From: Notospermus geniculatus
Taxonomy: Eukaryota; Nemertea; Pilidiophora; Heteronemertea; Lineidae
Direction: 5' to 3'
Assembly: GCA_002633025.1 (NCBI GenBank)
Contig: NMRB01000855.1
Span: forward strand, 62,001 to 126,000
DNA length: 64,000 nt
Of this stretch, positions 1 to 12,463 are shown in pieces; the stretch's first letter is position 1; each line of letters opens with the position of its first letter. Under the pieces are notes generated by a model that ran no database searches, was not told where the DNA came from, and worked only from the letters and a program-made list of their open reading frames with translations. Position numbers and translations under genes: made by a program.

Positions 1-641
1 GACCTTGAAGACAACAGTTGCTAGTTTTAGGTGTCGGTTCCAACGAATAAACCAAGAACCTTGTTGCTTCAGATAAAGTGCTTCAAATCATTCAATGCTT
101 GGTTTTCATTACTGAAATACAAGGTGACTGCCCAGCATTCCTCCATAATCCTGTTTTTACCATTACCATTAGACCAATCGATCTTCTGATCGAAGTCTTA
201 CTCAGGCCCCGTTTTTTTGTCATCTGGAATTCTTGATCCGTCCTTCAGGGCAATCCAGGAGTGAAGTTTTTAGAAGATTATCAAGGTTAGTCAGAGTCCT
301 TTTCTCGCTTGACCAGAACTCATTCTACCATGTTACATTCGTCTTGCTGCGGTTCCAACAACCAGCACCTGGCAGTATGCCGTATGCAGTTGCTGTCTTT
401 TTTGCATCAAGCTCAGCCTCTGGCACACGAGGGAATTCAACCGACACCGAAAAAGAGGGAAGGCCGTGAACTTCACGATCCCCTAGACAATTAGCTAATA
501 AATAAATTACAGATTATTCACTTTGTTGAGCAGCAACATGCGACAGGAACACGACATACAAGTCAGTATTAGTCACCGATTGATGTGGGAGCATTTAGCA
601 CCATTTTCTGCAATCTGTTTACAGAGATTTGTTGGTGAATC
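1..641. other. no supported gene
   Basis: Short overlapping ORFs at 233-469 and 309-494 have no recognisable motif. The reading frame of the second is the same frame as the decayed coding stretch starting at 642, so the remnant could begin earlier, but stops and lack of similarity make this unsupported. Confidence 0.3.
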
Positions 642-1862
642 ATTGAGATTTAATCATCGATTTCAAGAGAACATTCTGCAATGTTGTTCTGCATGAAGAA
701 TGCCATGATCGGGATTAAAGAATTAGTTACAATTTTCCAAGCCGGACTGCCAGAAATAAAAGGATTACTGGTATTTAACTCGTCAGCCATCAGACTCCAG
801 CAGACGGCATCTTCTGTCAAAGTTTCCTCCCATATTGATTGAAGAAATATTTGAAGAGAGGTTGTTCCTATCAACGATCTGAAGAATGTTTCTTCAAATT
901 CTTTCCAATTAATTTCAAAGGAATCTAGAAAACTTCAACAGAAGATATCTGTCTGCTCAATCGTGGGAGAAGATGAGTTAAATATGGAACAACTGGCAGA
1001 GTAAATTGACGTTCTGAATGATGAACCATTGCTGATGTCTGGCGATACTGGCATTGAGATTGGATTTGACATCATGCACAGCACCACTACAGATGGAGGT
1101 CCGTCTGCACGAATGGAAAGAAGAACTCCATTACTTCTTATGCAGCTGGTGCATGACATGAAGGGCAAAGACTTCATAACACAGCTGATATAACCATGCC
1201 AATTACTGACAACACAAAAATCAACCGGGTCGCATCCACCCATCAAACAGGATAATACCAATTTTGCTGAATCATCACAATCGACATGAAATTCTTCTGA
1301 TACTGCGGCGGGCTTACAGGATTCTGATTAGGATGACTTGTTTCTGAAGATTGCATGATTTCACTCCTGCTTTGATGCCGGCTTCGTCAATATGCCGATC
1401 ATGGGTGCTTGAAAATTTAACAAGTTAACATTTATGCAATTAGCAATGGCTTCTCTGTATTCTAAATGTGCTTGTAATTAGAGGAATTTCAATGTTGTTG
1501 ATGACTCAGTCACTGAACATGTCTTTTCTTTTTGAGTTAAGGGTAGCCACATCTTCTCCAAGTGGCTGATGAGAATCATTTACCAAGCAAATGAATTCTG
1601 TTGTGGTTGATTCCAGGGGTCATTCCAGAAGGATACCTTGTTGCTCTCTTATTCACCAAGAAATGATGTCCTTTATTCTTGCTTGAAACAGTTCCAACAG
1701 GTTCCAACCTTCTCACTTCGCCAGAAGTACGACAGGAGGCAACTCATCATCTTATCCCTTTCAGTGCAAACTTCGATAGATTCAGACAAAAAGTTGTGTA
1801 CATTTCAAGATTTGGTCGGTACAGTCCGTTTCAATGATCCGCCACTAGCAGTGAGACGGTGA
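642..1862 (+). pseudogene. decayed coding sequence, family not recognised
   Basis: One forward frame stays readable across about 406 codons with no frameshift needed, although it is broken by stops at 840, 852, 1002, 1191, 1287, 1329, 1356, 1410, 1479, 1533 and 1608. That is roughly half the stops I would expect by chance at this base composition. The translated segments look protein-like: 1005-1190 is rich in Asp, Glu, Met and Leu with few Cys, and 1611-1859 is an 83-codon open stretch. The opposite strand has ORFs of 74 and 108 codons here, but these are rich in Cys and Ser and look like antisense shadows. I recognise no domain. It could be a dead transposon ORF or an old processed gene copy. 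A chance run of low-stop sequence is the alternative. Confidence 0.35.
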
Positions 1863-2454
1863 ACTTGTTGTCACCACTCAACCATATGACCCATCCCTAA
1901 CCCGGTCTTTTTAAATCTAATATCGGATTAAAAATTCATGTTTGAACCAGGCCTCTCCGTTCATAAATCTGACAACACATTCCTGTACGAGACGACATCG
2001 TCAATTCAACATGCCATGCCGTAGCAACAATATCCAAGGTGAAAAACACGGCAATCGCGGGCAAAATTAATAAGCAACTAGGCTGATTAGATTGCCTTTT
2101 ATGAATCCACCAGGGTAGTGGCACTTTGAAGTAGAATATCCACAATGGATTCCAGTTTTCTAGTGATGTATTTTGGTCAATAATTGATGCAACGTTTAGC
2201 AGCCATTTGCATTCTTGGTGAACCAAGGAATGGTTCTCCTTGGAGGACCTTACAGGTGGAGTTCGGGAACTGCGTAACATGCTTCTAGAATATTAATGGG
2301 AAGATCATGTCATGTGGAATCATCTCAGCCAACTTATGAAAACAGCTTGACACCTCAGATTCTGATGCATTGGGAATTAAGAATTTGATGGCCACACTAG
2401 TTGGTCTTTTCCTATCCAGCTCCAATGGCAAATAACAACATCTCCACTCACTTG
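1863..2454. other. possible continuation of decayed sequence
   Basis: A minus-strand ORF (1936-2280) and short forward protein-like pieces around 2215-2340 overlap. Neither strand gives a recognisable product. It may be the degraded tail of the remnant that ends at 1862. Confidence 0.15.
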
Positions 2455-2563
2455 TGATCAGTGGGAAGCTGGTGGATTGAAGTAACAGCTTCAAAGTCCA
2501 CTACCAAGTACACTGTAGTGTACAGCAGAATTGTCACATCAACCAATCATTCTCCCACTGATT
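2455..2563. mobile_element. foldback MITE, family M2
   Basis: The left end reads TGATCAGTGGGAAGC and the right end, inverted, reads AATCAGTGGGAGAATG. The sub-terminal motif ATTGAAGTAACAGC also matches other copies. Related copies lie at 19262-19369, 27636-27745 and 32735-32842, and one arm at 6078-6112. There is no coding capacity. The ends resemble no superfamily I can name with certainty. Confidence 0.6.
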
Positions 2564-3339
2564 GATTGAAGATACTGCCTTTTATCATTGGATGCAGACT
2601 CCACGTTTTCCCAGAAATCACCACAGTCATACACTTCCAGGTGGGCTCCTTTCTTCATAGCACTTTCTTCAAGCCACTTTTAATACCTGGCTATCGTTTC
2701 TTCTTGATATTATTCCAAGGAAACATTAGAACATGATGCGGTTACCATCAATGTATCACTAAAACCACCGACAGAAAAAAGCTATTGACTTATAGTTTTT
2801 GTTTCAAACCCACCGACACAAGTACTTGCACAGCTTGCTAGCACTTAGACAAGGTAGGTTAGCCAAAGATAACAATGACTTTAGCTTGCAGACTCCCGAC
2901 TGAACCTTGGCAAGCAAGCTACCTAATGATCCTGTAAGCTAAGTAGCAATCACTTAGCTTTCTATGTGTTCTACATGAAGCTATTTACAGGTAGTAACCA
3001 TTTGCTGATGGGTGGTTGATACTCTACTTCTTGAAGGAAAGCTTTGGTAGGTGGCACATTGATATTTCATATGCTACCAGCCAGGTAGTAATGCCTATTA
3101 GCAACCTCTTACTGACACTAATAGTGACAGGAACCATGGAAAACAGGCAAGGGGAAGTAACAGCATCCACTTACAAAGAAAAGAGTGCTTCCTGTGAGAA
3201 GCAACATCAGAGTCCTCTGTTTTGGGGAGAGAAGTGTGATGCTTTTACATTTTCACAAAATCCACAGGAATTTGTATTCACGAATGCAAAGGTCAGTTTC
3301 GCCAGTTTCTTCAGAAAGAGGGAAAGCCATCAGTCTTGG
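2564..3339. other. no feature seen
   Basis: Apparently unique sequence. I see no splice-supported exon, tRNA-like box or inverted repeat. Confidence 0.3.
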
Positions 3340-3455
3340 TGGGCGGGCGGGAGGATGGATGGATGGACATATGGATGGATGGTATGGATGGATGGATGGA
3401 CAGATCAGACAGACAGCTGGACAGATGGAGGGACTGACAGATGGACAGAGAGAGG
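3340..3455. repeat. GGAT/GGAC-type microsatellite
   Basis: GGCGGGCGGGAGG runs into GGATGGATGG blocks, then into imperfect GACA and GGAC units. ORFs on both strands across it are Trp/Asp/Gly-rich or Pro/Ser/His-rich simply because the tract is tetranucleotide; they are not genes. Confidence 0.9.
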
Positions 3456-4109
3456 GACCAAAGGAGATATCACTAGTCTCAAGCAAGCCCCTCTTTTCAA
3501 CATTCTTTTTGAGCTGGGCTTCTGGTCAGCTTGACAAACCTTCACCTTTATTGAACCGGTAGCCTATCTGAAGCAAGGACAAAGAGTAGGCAACAAGGAA
3601 GAAAGGGTTACATCCAAAGCAATCAACCAACTGTTCAGTGAGCGAACACCTCCTGAGAATAGTGCACCAAATGATTGCTAATACGATCCTAAGCAGACAT
3701 AGCCAACAACAACTGCAAATAACCCTGTGAAAACAAGCCACTCCGAAGGGCGAGGAGAGATAAACCAATTTGTTCCAAAGGTGCTGAAACATTTTCCCAT
3801 CGAAACCATTTCCTACACAACAGGCAAACTGATGACTGCTGTGTATAACTGCTGTATGCAAGCAATTAGGACCAGAGGCAACTGGCAAGGAATCCATTCT
3901 GCTTTTTTTGGTTATTTAGACACATTCAAACTTGTAGCAACTGTGCGAAGACATCACTGGATAGTAAGCAACATCAACACGTGCCAATCAGTTAGGAATT
4001 CAGCCAGTCTTGTTTCTTAAAGTTGTAAACTAATTGCATGCTAAAGAATTGGTGGAAAAAGTTTGAAGAAAGAAAATAACAAAATTTTTGTCTATATGGT
4101 ACAGAAAGT

Positions 4110-4556
4110 TCAGAAGTACAGAAAACGCGTAGCTCAGACATGACGATGCAGCAAAATATGGACATGAATGATCAAAATTCCAGGTCTTGGAAGTGAACTG
4201 AATATGATCATTTGAGAACTTCAATGAGTTCTACGGAAGCAGACTTGAGCAGAATTGTTCAAATCTGCTTTTCATGAGATCATCTCAATCATGTCTACGA
4301 GCGTCTCAAAGGATTTAAAGAATCTTTCAAGGGATGTTCAAACCAGATTGACAAAGCTTACAGAAAGCTGAAAAGAGAATAGAAGTTAGGATACAGGCAC
4401 GGCAAATCAGACCTCAAGCGTCTGAAGACTGAGTTTGTCTGACTTCCTCCACAAAAGAAACAAGATAAGACACTCACGTTTCATAGGATTTTGATAAAGG
4501 CAAACATTTGGATGAAAAGCGCTGCGAAAAAAACAAACACTGGTTTTCAATTGTAG
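4110..4556 (+). pseudogene. decayed Lys/Glu-rich coding remnant
   Basis: A forward frame reads through with stops at 4194, 4275, 4380 and 4440 and a final TAG at 4554. Between 4278 and 4439 the translation is Lys-, Arg-, Leu- and Glu-rich and could be helical (for example YERLKGFKESF near 4295). No frameshift is needed. No family is recognised. Stops are about half the chance expectation, which is suggestive rather than conclusive. The complementary strand has only short Phe/Ser-rich ORFs. Confidence 0.25.
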
Positions 4557-5118
4557 AACATTAGTGTTGAATAACGATGAATAATGGAAAGAGATCAGAG
4601 AGAGATTCGTTTGAATACTATGAAAATTCAATGAGAATTTGGTTCGGGATGCCACTAATAGGATCATGTTATCAAAGATTTTGCTAAGTAGACAAGGATG
4701 GGTATGGATGAGTCTGACTCGATACAGACAGGAATAATCCAGACATAAATCTTTGTGGAGAAGTTTATCACAAAAATTTCAATCCTCTGTTATATTGCCA
4801 ATATCAAAGGTAAGACGATACATTGTGATGTCTCTTTCTATTGTGAGTGTCCATCTTCAGGACATGACTTACAAGGTCTTTGTTTTCATAACGTTTTCTG
4901 TCATTTGTGGGTCTAACTACCCACCTTCCACATGCCATATTCTATCTTGCACAATCTTATTTCAATATCAATTCTTTCCAGATCTTGCTTAGATCATGAA
5001 ACCTGAAGAACCGCAGAAACTGGGACTTTGTCTTCAAACACAAAATGGTGCACACCCGAGGACGAGGAGACCATCACCGCCAACAAAACCATCCCTAATT
5101 CAATCTTCAACACAATAA

Positions 5119-5617
5119 ATGCTATTTCCTCAGTATGCAAATAGACAACCAAGATGTTATTGCCGGCTGCTTACCGTATCAGCATCAGCCGAAAAAAACA
5201 CCCAAGTCAATTTCCTTCATATATACCCATTGTATGCTCAGCATTCTGAAGACCTGTTCATTGTGTTGGATCAGACAGTGTTCTTACATGTCCAACCGAA
5301 GTGGAGCTCCAACACTATTGGAATATTAGGCCTAGCACAATTTGGTTACCATCTTTGCATCCTATTTTTCATTTCATGTCCATCACTGCGTCGATTCTTT
5401 CACTTTTCATCTAAAACGCCCAAGCCATAAAGCAGAGCAGCTTCAACGAAATTGCTGGAATACCGGGAACGATCATCTTCACATTACTGCTTTTTCTAAT
5501 ATCACACCGAATGTTTTACAGTATGATCTTTGTGTCTTCTCTTCTGTTATTGTCTCCAAACCAGTCTTGGCTTTTGTCCAATGTAGAAAAATTCATAAGC
5601 GAGCAATGAGCTTATGA
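5119..5617 (+). other. overlapping ORFs, possibly decayed coding
   Basis: Two forward ORFs in different frames (5119-5430 and 5342-5617) have mixed hydrophobic and charged composition, and the first contains SEDLFIVLDQTVFLHVQPKW. A frameshift between them would join them. I recognise no family, and this could equally be chance. If real, it belongs with the remnant just upstream. Confidence 0.15.
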
Positions 5618-7349
5618 GTTTTTGCCGCCAAACACAGTCATATTTTTCATACCGGTACATTTTTTTTAGAACTCAGATCTAGGGCCTATATGGCTTTGTT
5701 GTCTAGACCCAACTTTATTGAGCAAAAGGGAAAATTTGATGAAAAATTTGACACCATATGGTCGGCATTAGTTTTGTTGAAACTAGTCTTCACGCCTACC
5801 TCATATGACATTTAAATATTCAGTTGCAGCCCTAATGAGGGAGATTCAACTGTCAATATATCAGCTGGAGCCAACGAAACCTCCACCTCGTTTCACATAC
5901 TGAAGTGTCATGTACGTCAGTGATCTCTGAGGCTTTGTTTTCAAGAAATGGTTATCTTGCTTGTTAGATTATCAGTGGTGATCGTCAAGGATAAGATGAT
6001 GACGAAAGTGTATGTTGTCCGTCCTTCATTTGTTCAGCCAAATTCACATTACTCTGTGCTCAGTAAAGGACACTTGTAATCAGTGGGTGCATGGCAGATT
6101 GAAGCAAGAGCCAGATGTGGACTGACTGGAACAGTGTGGGAGATTGAGGAGAAAGGAAGCAAAAGTACTTTATGGGCTGTACTTGTGTGTATTCATACTA
6201 CCCAATGTAGGCCCACAGTCTTCTTGTGTGAAAGTCATCAAAATCACAACACGAAACGCAGGGAAAAATTCAATAAGCTGCTTCTCCCATCTGAGATGAC
6301 CCAGGCAATCATGATTCTAATCAGCCATTCTCGGGATTAACCACGATCTGACCGCACATTTCCAAATCCGTGTAATGGCGCTAATCAACACTTTTATGGC
6401 CGATATTAACCTGTACTGCCAACAATGTGGACAGAACTGCCAACTGGACACTCCAATTCCGATCTGTTTTGACAGGTTTATGTCTGCGGCGGACATTTAT
6501 GAGTGAATAAGACTGCGGACGGGATATTTAAGAGGAGATGGGAATATAACCCGTCCAAGGGTCTAAGGGACCTATTTACAGCTCTCGAGGTCGATATCGT
6601 ACGCATTTATTATGCATTCAGCAGAATGTAGCCGGATGAGACCTAATTGGACAATAATTCTGAGGAAATGGCTACCGAGGAAGGTGTGAAGTGCACAAAC
6701 AATGTTAGGTTTCCACAAAAGTGTCCTCGGGGGCCAAGGAAACTGCTTCATTTTGGAATGGGTCACCGCATTAGTCTCGTAAATTGACATTTATATACTG
6801 ATGATACAGCTGTCATCAACAATTTACCAAGAAACCCTCACCCAGGGGGAGCTGTATGTATACTGTAGACTCCTTCTTCTTCACAGGTTTTTTTAGACTG
6901 ATTCCCTCTTTGCCGCTACACCCCGTGGCACTCATTCCACAACAATGGAGAGTAGCACCGAGGGAGTGGGGAGGCAAAGACAGGAACCAGACTAAAAGGG
7001 TTTCTGACAGTGCCAATGTCCATAAGGACAGAGTACCGGTATTCAATTTCAGGGTCCAACAACTCCGCCATCAGAAATGGCCATCAGCAAGGTCAAATTC
7101 CATACAGAAGCCAGTTGTTCATCATACCACACCGCAGACCATACTAATCTACAGTGATCCCAAACTCATCAAAGCCACGCCTGACATCCTATCAGACCAG
7201 GCAATAAATCTTCCTACAGCCAAAGAATCTCATACATTGCCTGAGATTGCCTAGCGATTCCCAGCATTGGTAAAGCCATCAATATCTTTCTCTTGGCTAT
7301 GCGCACCAGGCCAACAGTCATATATCAGCATCATAAGGAAAGCACGCAA
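5618..7349. other. gene-poor; one M2 MITE arm at 6078-6112
   Basis: The only structure seen is AATCAGTGGGTGCATGGC at 6078, followed by ATTGAAGCAAGAGCC. This matches the ends of the M2 foldback family, but without a visible partner arm. The 132-codon ORF at 6856-7254 has no recognisable features. Confidence 0.4.
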
Positions 7350-7960
7350 TTTATGGCAGAACAATGCTTCCTGCAGAGTGAAGAGATGGTTTTGACCGAG
7401 GGTAGCACAACCTGACGCTCTGAATCCATGAAGATGATGATGACGAGCACAGTGAGGCTGGATTGTTCACACTGTATGCTCTTATCAACAAGAGTGAAGA
7501 GACAGTTTTGACCAAGAGTAGCACAAACTGGTGCTTTGCATCCATGAAGATGATGATGATGCTGAGTACGGTGAGGCTGGGTTGTTCCACTGGTACCCCA
7601 TGGCTGCCATGTTCTGGCAGAGTGAGGGGATGGTTTTGACCAAGGGTAGCACAACCTGGTGCTGTACGTCAACGAAGATGATGAGCACGGTAAGGCGGTG
7701 TTGTTCCACTGGTGGTACGCCATAGCTGCCATGCTCTTGCAGAACGAGATGGTCAAGAGTAGTACAACCTGGCACTCTGCATCAATGATGATGATTAGGA
7801 AAGTGAGGCAGTGTTTTTCTACTAGTACCTCAAAGCCGCCATGCCCTACATCGTCCAGAATAAAGTGATGGCTTTGACCTGCTACTCTGTGTTCATGGTA
7901 ATTTGGAGGAGTACAGAGAGGCTGCGTTGGCATCCCATAGCTGCCAAACTCTTCACCAAA
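7350..7960. repeat. degenerate 116-128 bp tandem array, about 5 units
   Basis: The phrase GATGGTTTTGACC...GGTAGCACAACCTGG recurs near 7384, 7500, 7628 and 7745, each followed by a GATGATGATG tract and then GTGAGGC..TGTTC. Units differ by substitutions and small indels. The minus-strand 222-codon ORF covering it is an artefact of the repeats keeping one frame open; it has His-, Ser- and Leu-rich repeating text and no domain. Confidence 0.8.
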
Positions 7961-8534
7961 CACACCAACGAAAGAACACCACCAGCTGCCAAACATCATC
8001 TTCTGAGGTCACCTCCGAGTAGATGCCATACAAGAGACAGAGCCAGCAAACAGCTAGCGTAGCTACACTCTATCCTTCAGAAATACAGACTGTAATGAAG
8101 AAAATCAAATCAGTGGTCAGCACTGCCAGAAACATGAGAAGCCATTTCATATTTTCCAATGCGCCAAGGCCAGAGCAAACATTTATGCTCCAACAATCAC
8201 CCTCTTTAAGCAAATCTATTGGAATTCCCCGAGTCCTTCGCCTGCCAATATAGCTAATAACAAACATTGAATTTGCCAAAGACATTCAAAGGAATCCAGT
8301 CAATCTCAGTGAAAAAACCTAAACAAGCCATTAGTCCCAGATCCTTGTAGATTTAGCAAGATTTGCCCAATGATTCCCCAAGCATGGTAAAGCTTATCAA
8401 TATTTCTGTTTCAACTAGCAGCGGCAACGCGCATGGGTAAGTATTGGTCTCTCAGCGGAGCATGAATCACGGATGTAACCCATCGGACTAGATCCAACTT
8501 GATGTTTTTTAACTGACAGAAGCAGCTGATTAGT

Positions 8535-9010
8535 TGTTGCGGGGTTCATTGGTTCATCAGGCGCACATTGAGACTGAAAATGTTCTTTGACCATGGTGGT
8601 TTAGCCACTCTAGGAGGCCATAGGAATGGTCAACCCAGAACTACCATGAGCCAACGCAAGGCTGCTAAATCAGAAGATGGACTCAATATATTTGAGAATC
8701 CACATTGGTAGCAGCAGCCCAAACCCTACGTAGCAGCTGCACAGCTGTTTGGGACTCATTGTTGCACAGTTTGAGCCTAAAAAGGCTCTTCGACAGGGTG
8801 GTGTAGCCTTCTAGAAGGGCAGAATGGTCCACCCAGAACTAGTGCTGGTACCGCAGCGTTGCTCATCCAGATACAGGAGACTCAGTACAACTGAGAATAC
8901 CAGCCCTCACTCTTGGTAGTAGATGAGAAGTTGAGGGGGTCATCAGACACATACTGAGACCAAATTCTTCCGTTGCTAGGGTGGACAAGCTGCTCCAGGA
9001 GTGCAGGAAT
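8535..9010. repeat. degenerate about 195 bp tandem repeat, 2.4 units
   Basis: GAATGGTCAACCCAGAACT at 8624 recurs as GAATGGTCCACCCAGAACT at 8822 (offset 198). The CATCAG..CACATTGAGAC block near 8554 recurs near 8941. Divergence is substantial, so the duplication is old. Confidence 0.65.
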
Positions 9011-9171
9011 CCTCCGCTTTTGACAAGCTGTTTGGCAGTGCATCTGTTCCTCACGATAAAGGACTATCGACATGAGATTGCACAAGAACAAGACGAAATC
9101 ACGATCACCACTCATTCACCAAAACATGATGAAATAGAAACGGGTTTCCAAGGTGAATGTCATCGCGTCCT

Positions 9172-9262
9172 TCTACCAGATTCGAACCCACGGACCCTCG
9201 CATAAGGCATCAATTGCCAGCACTAAGGGGCAGCACGCCTTAACCACTAGGCCAAATCCCCA
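9172..9262 (-). mobile_element. tRNA-derived SINE head
   Basis: Read on the minus strand, TGGCCTAGTGGTTAAGG (plus 9238-9254) is a good Pol III A box and GGGTTCGAATC (plus 9179-9189) a good B box. The spacing includes extra sequence, like a long-variable-arm tRNA. The acceptor ends do not pair well, so I call a SINE head or tRNA pseudogene rather than a functional tRNA. Confidence 0.65.
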
Positions 9263-10426
9263 TCTTCACCAAGATCTTCACCTCATCTTCACCAAAACAG
9301 ATGCTATTGGCCAACATTATGGGTACCCCATCTCAGACGAAGTCACATCATATTTCAAGCAATTGATTCCCAATTTCGACATGCCAGTACTACCTTTCAC
9401 ACAATTTTCGGTCCTAATATTCGATGAGTGGGCAAGAAGTCCTCAATTCCTCAACCGATTTAGTACATGTCACTGACATCCACATACATCATTGACTGAT
9501 GACAGCCAATTGTTATGCCGAACCATGACTGTCCAAAAACCACTCATTGGAAATTTCCTCTCCGGGCAAGAATTCAAACTACGTATGCAAGTCAACCTCT
9601 TCTGCCAATGTTTTTGCTGCTTAGCATTCAACTAACGTCTGCCAACTTGCAGTAAATGAATAAGGAGTAGATAAACAGATGGTAAAGCTACAGTGATCAT
9701 GCATGGCGTATGAAGGAAACAACTGAAGCCACCAGAAAAGGTATTTCTTCCATGTACTTTATAAAACCCAAAGTTTTCTTTTAAATATTACTGTAAGACA
9801 TCTCAAAACATGCCTTCGTCAATTTGACTAACCTACAACATGATCGCCACACAGCAACTTGCATGTCTACAGTCATGTCAGGCTGCTTTCATATTGGCAA
9901 CATAATACCTTACAAAAATCTGGTTCACTTGCCTCCAAAGCTCCCCTTCGATAGTACTCTAAGCCATTACGGCAGTCTAATTGGCCGCTTTCTTTGCATA
10001 CTCTGAAAATATTTGCCACAAGAAACCCAAAGCTCAGTCAGAGATACTGAAACCTTTTTTCCAATAGTGCACTTGTAGGTTTCGTCGAACATGTGGTGTT
10101 TCTTTGGAATGATGCCGCAGTTTTGCACCAGAAGGAGAAGTCATCGGACGAGAAAGATATCTGAAACATGGCAAATACCATATGGTTTGGTAAAACAAAG
10201 AAGTGGTGGGTTTTTAAGAATTCCACTTCATGCTGCATTAGCAAGTAAAGGAAAGGATAGGAACAACAACACAGATAAAGGAACAGTTCAACAAAGAACA
10301 CTGCTCAGGATTTCTTTGTTCCATCTGCTGACGATTGTTAGAGGCTTCTTCTTGCCAAGGTTTGTGTATCGGTTGCTTCAGGCGTATTCCAGATATACAC
10401 AAACTTCCGGCCAAAACTGGTAGAAG
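9263..10426. other. no feature seen
   Basis: No supported exon or repeat. ORFs at 9153-9476 and 10091-10423 lack any recognisable motif and the first starts inside the SINE. Confidence 0.3.
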
Positions 10427-10590
10427 GACATTTCCTCCCTGGACTTTTGGTCCCTGACATTTTGTCCCCTAGGTCTTTTCAACCCCCAACGACATTTTGT
10501 CCTCACGGATGTTTTTTCCACGAGGACATTTTTTCCCCGGCCATTTCATCCCCTGGGACTGCGTCGTGGACATTGCACCCCCAACGTTGC
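10427..10590. repeat. degenerate GGACATTTTGTCCCC repeat
   Basis: Variants of GACATTTTGTCCCC recur near 10457, 10490, 10523 and 10569, separated by 7-20 bases of variable sequence. The core is itself a near-palindrome (GGACA...TGTCC). Confidence 0.55.
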
Positions 10591-12265
10591 CAAGGCAGAC
10601 TGTCGTGACAACCCAGCAGCTGACTCAGCTGGAAAAAAGGCTGTAAGCGGCATGTAAGCTTACAAAGTATCAAAGAAAGTATGTTCCTTTTTTCCTTCAT
10701 ATTCGTCATGCATGTTGCTCATAAAGTCACATCAGAAACCCTCTTTATTTTTTGCTCCCTTTCATGTATCATACATCCCAATTGAATTTCAACAGTCGTA
10801 CTCAGGTACCTCGAGTCCAGCTCCACTCTGCATAGTTGATTTCTATTTGTCATCAAAACGTGTCCGTGAGCTATACGTGAATAAAACGATAATAGGCGGC
10901 TGTTGCTACAGAGGATTTGCCAAGACTGGTATTTTTGAGTCACAATCAGATACTTGTTCCATCGTTCAAAGCGACGCCAGAAGCGACGCTGCAGAGTGTG
11001 TGATTGGTCTAATGGATTCTCGCGGATGAGTGCATGGCTCCTTCAGGGAGAGCTTCTCGTCCAAAGCCAGGCTTTGTACGCTCGGCTCCTGAATGTCGCA
11101 TCATCTGGCCAGCCTTTCGCTGATGAGATGGAAATTACGGCAAGAAGGTGGCGGAATTTCATCCAAGTTCTCAAGATGAATGACGATGGTATGCAAAATG
11201 GGATAATTCTCAGTCTCAACAGGGAGTTTACGCATGAGAGCAGAGGAGAATCTTGTCGTCCATAAGAAGCTGAGGAGATCTTGATCAAAGTACCATCGTC
11301 ATCTCCAAAAGTCCTGAGTTTTTTCGCTTCCTCTGCTTTTTGGTGGGGTGGATTACCGCTACACCTTCAATCAGAATTTTTCATGATTTTCAGCAGAATA
11401 AAGCAACATTGTTCAATTCAAGTCTCGTTGGTTTGAAGGCTGTATGACACATGCTTGGCCATCAGGTCATTTCACTCGGCTATCGCCTCCCTTATGCAGA
11501 AGAGATGCGACGTGGGAGATGCATCTGAATGACCCTGTTTGGAGAGGATGATGCTTGGCCTTCTCATGGCAGGACCACTTACATTTTTGCCCTCCAAGTT
11601 CACCAATGTCCCTGTCACTGAAACTCTTAGTTAAAACTCAAGGTATTAGCAAAGGAAGTGAGAAGTGAGTAAGACAGGCTCTGCATGGTTCTACGGAACC
11701 CCTGGAGAGAAGCCCGGTTCCAGCATCACACACCTATCGTTATACCTCATTAGCAGAGACAAATCAATTACGAACAACTCTCCTCCAAAGATCCACCAGG
11801 ATACATTCACTTTACATATATAGCTATGAAATCTATTATCGCTAACTTCTCCCGTATTACAATCCGCTAGGAGCGTACGTATGTAAATCAATAAGGCACG
11901 GTGAAATTAAGAGTAATGGTCTCTCCATTGAGTTCATTAGGGTATGCCCGAGGGTTGTAATGCTTGAATGACAACTGGGCATTTATTTTCCTTGAGTTCT
12001 GCTTTGAATTTGACAGGATCCCGCAGTGTCAGCCAGTGGTTTGTCTAATGAGATGCCGTCTGAAGTAGGCTACCGGAACACCAACTGTGGAGAGAGCTCT
12101 TAGGAAACAGCACGAAAGCAAATCCAAACTTGACTTGCTTTGACATAACTTGTAGGTCTTCTGTCTTCAACTTGGATCTCTTCTATCCAGAGCCAATCTC
12201 CACTGACACAATTTGCTGATCAACCCTAATACTGACTGAGTTTTCAGCTCCCAATGGTAAAAGCC
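10591..12265. other. no feature seen
   Basis: The 103-codon forward ORF at 10954-11265 overlaps an 81-codon reverse ORF. Neither resembles a known domain and no convincing splice context was found. Confidence 0.3.
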
Positions 12266-12463
12266 TAGTACAACTAAAGTTGTCTCCTAATTTCGCAAAT
12301 TTTCGACCCCAAGCGGGGTCTTCCTCCGTGAAGACGCTGCCTTCAGATCCATATACGATCCAGCTCATTCACTTCTGGGATCTCTACGAGAAAGTGCCCG
12401 AGGAATTAGACCTCGGTTGGGGTCGAAAATTTGCGAATTTCAGAGATGACTTTACTTGTACTA
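12266..12463. mobile_element. foldback MITE with TA target duplication, family M3
   Basis: The element body 12268-12461 starts GTACAACTAAAGT and ends ACTTTACTTGTAC. Its arms of about 54 bp share TTCGCAAATTTTCGACCCCA in inverted orientation. It is flanked by TA at 12266-12267 and 12462-12463, typical of Tc1/mariner-type insertion. No transposase is present. A single related arm lies at 21435-21483. Confidence 0.8.

Noticed and set aside
3016-3562. 172- and 125-codon ORFs
   Set aside because: They run through the GGAT microsatellite, giving Trp/Met/Asp/Gly-rich text.
7331-7999. 222-codon reverse ORF, the longest in the window
   Set aside because: It lies entirely in a degenerate tandem array; the translation is repetitive and has no family resemblance.
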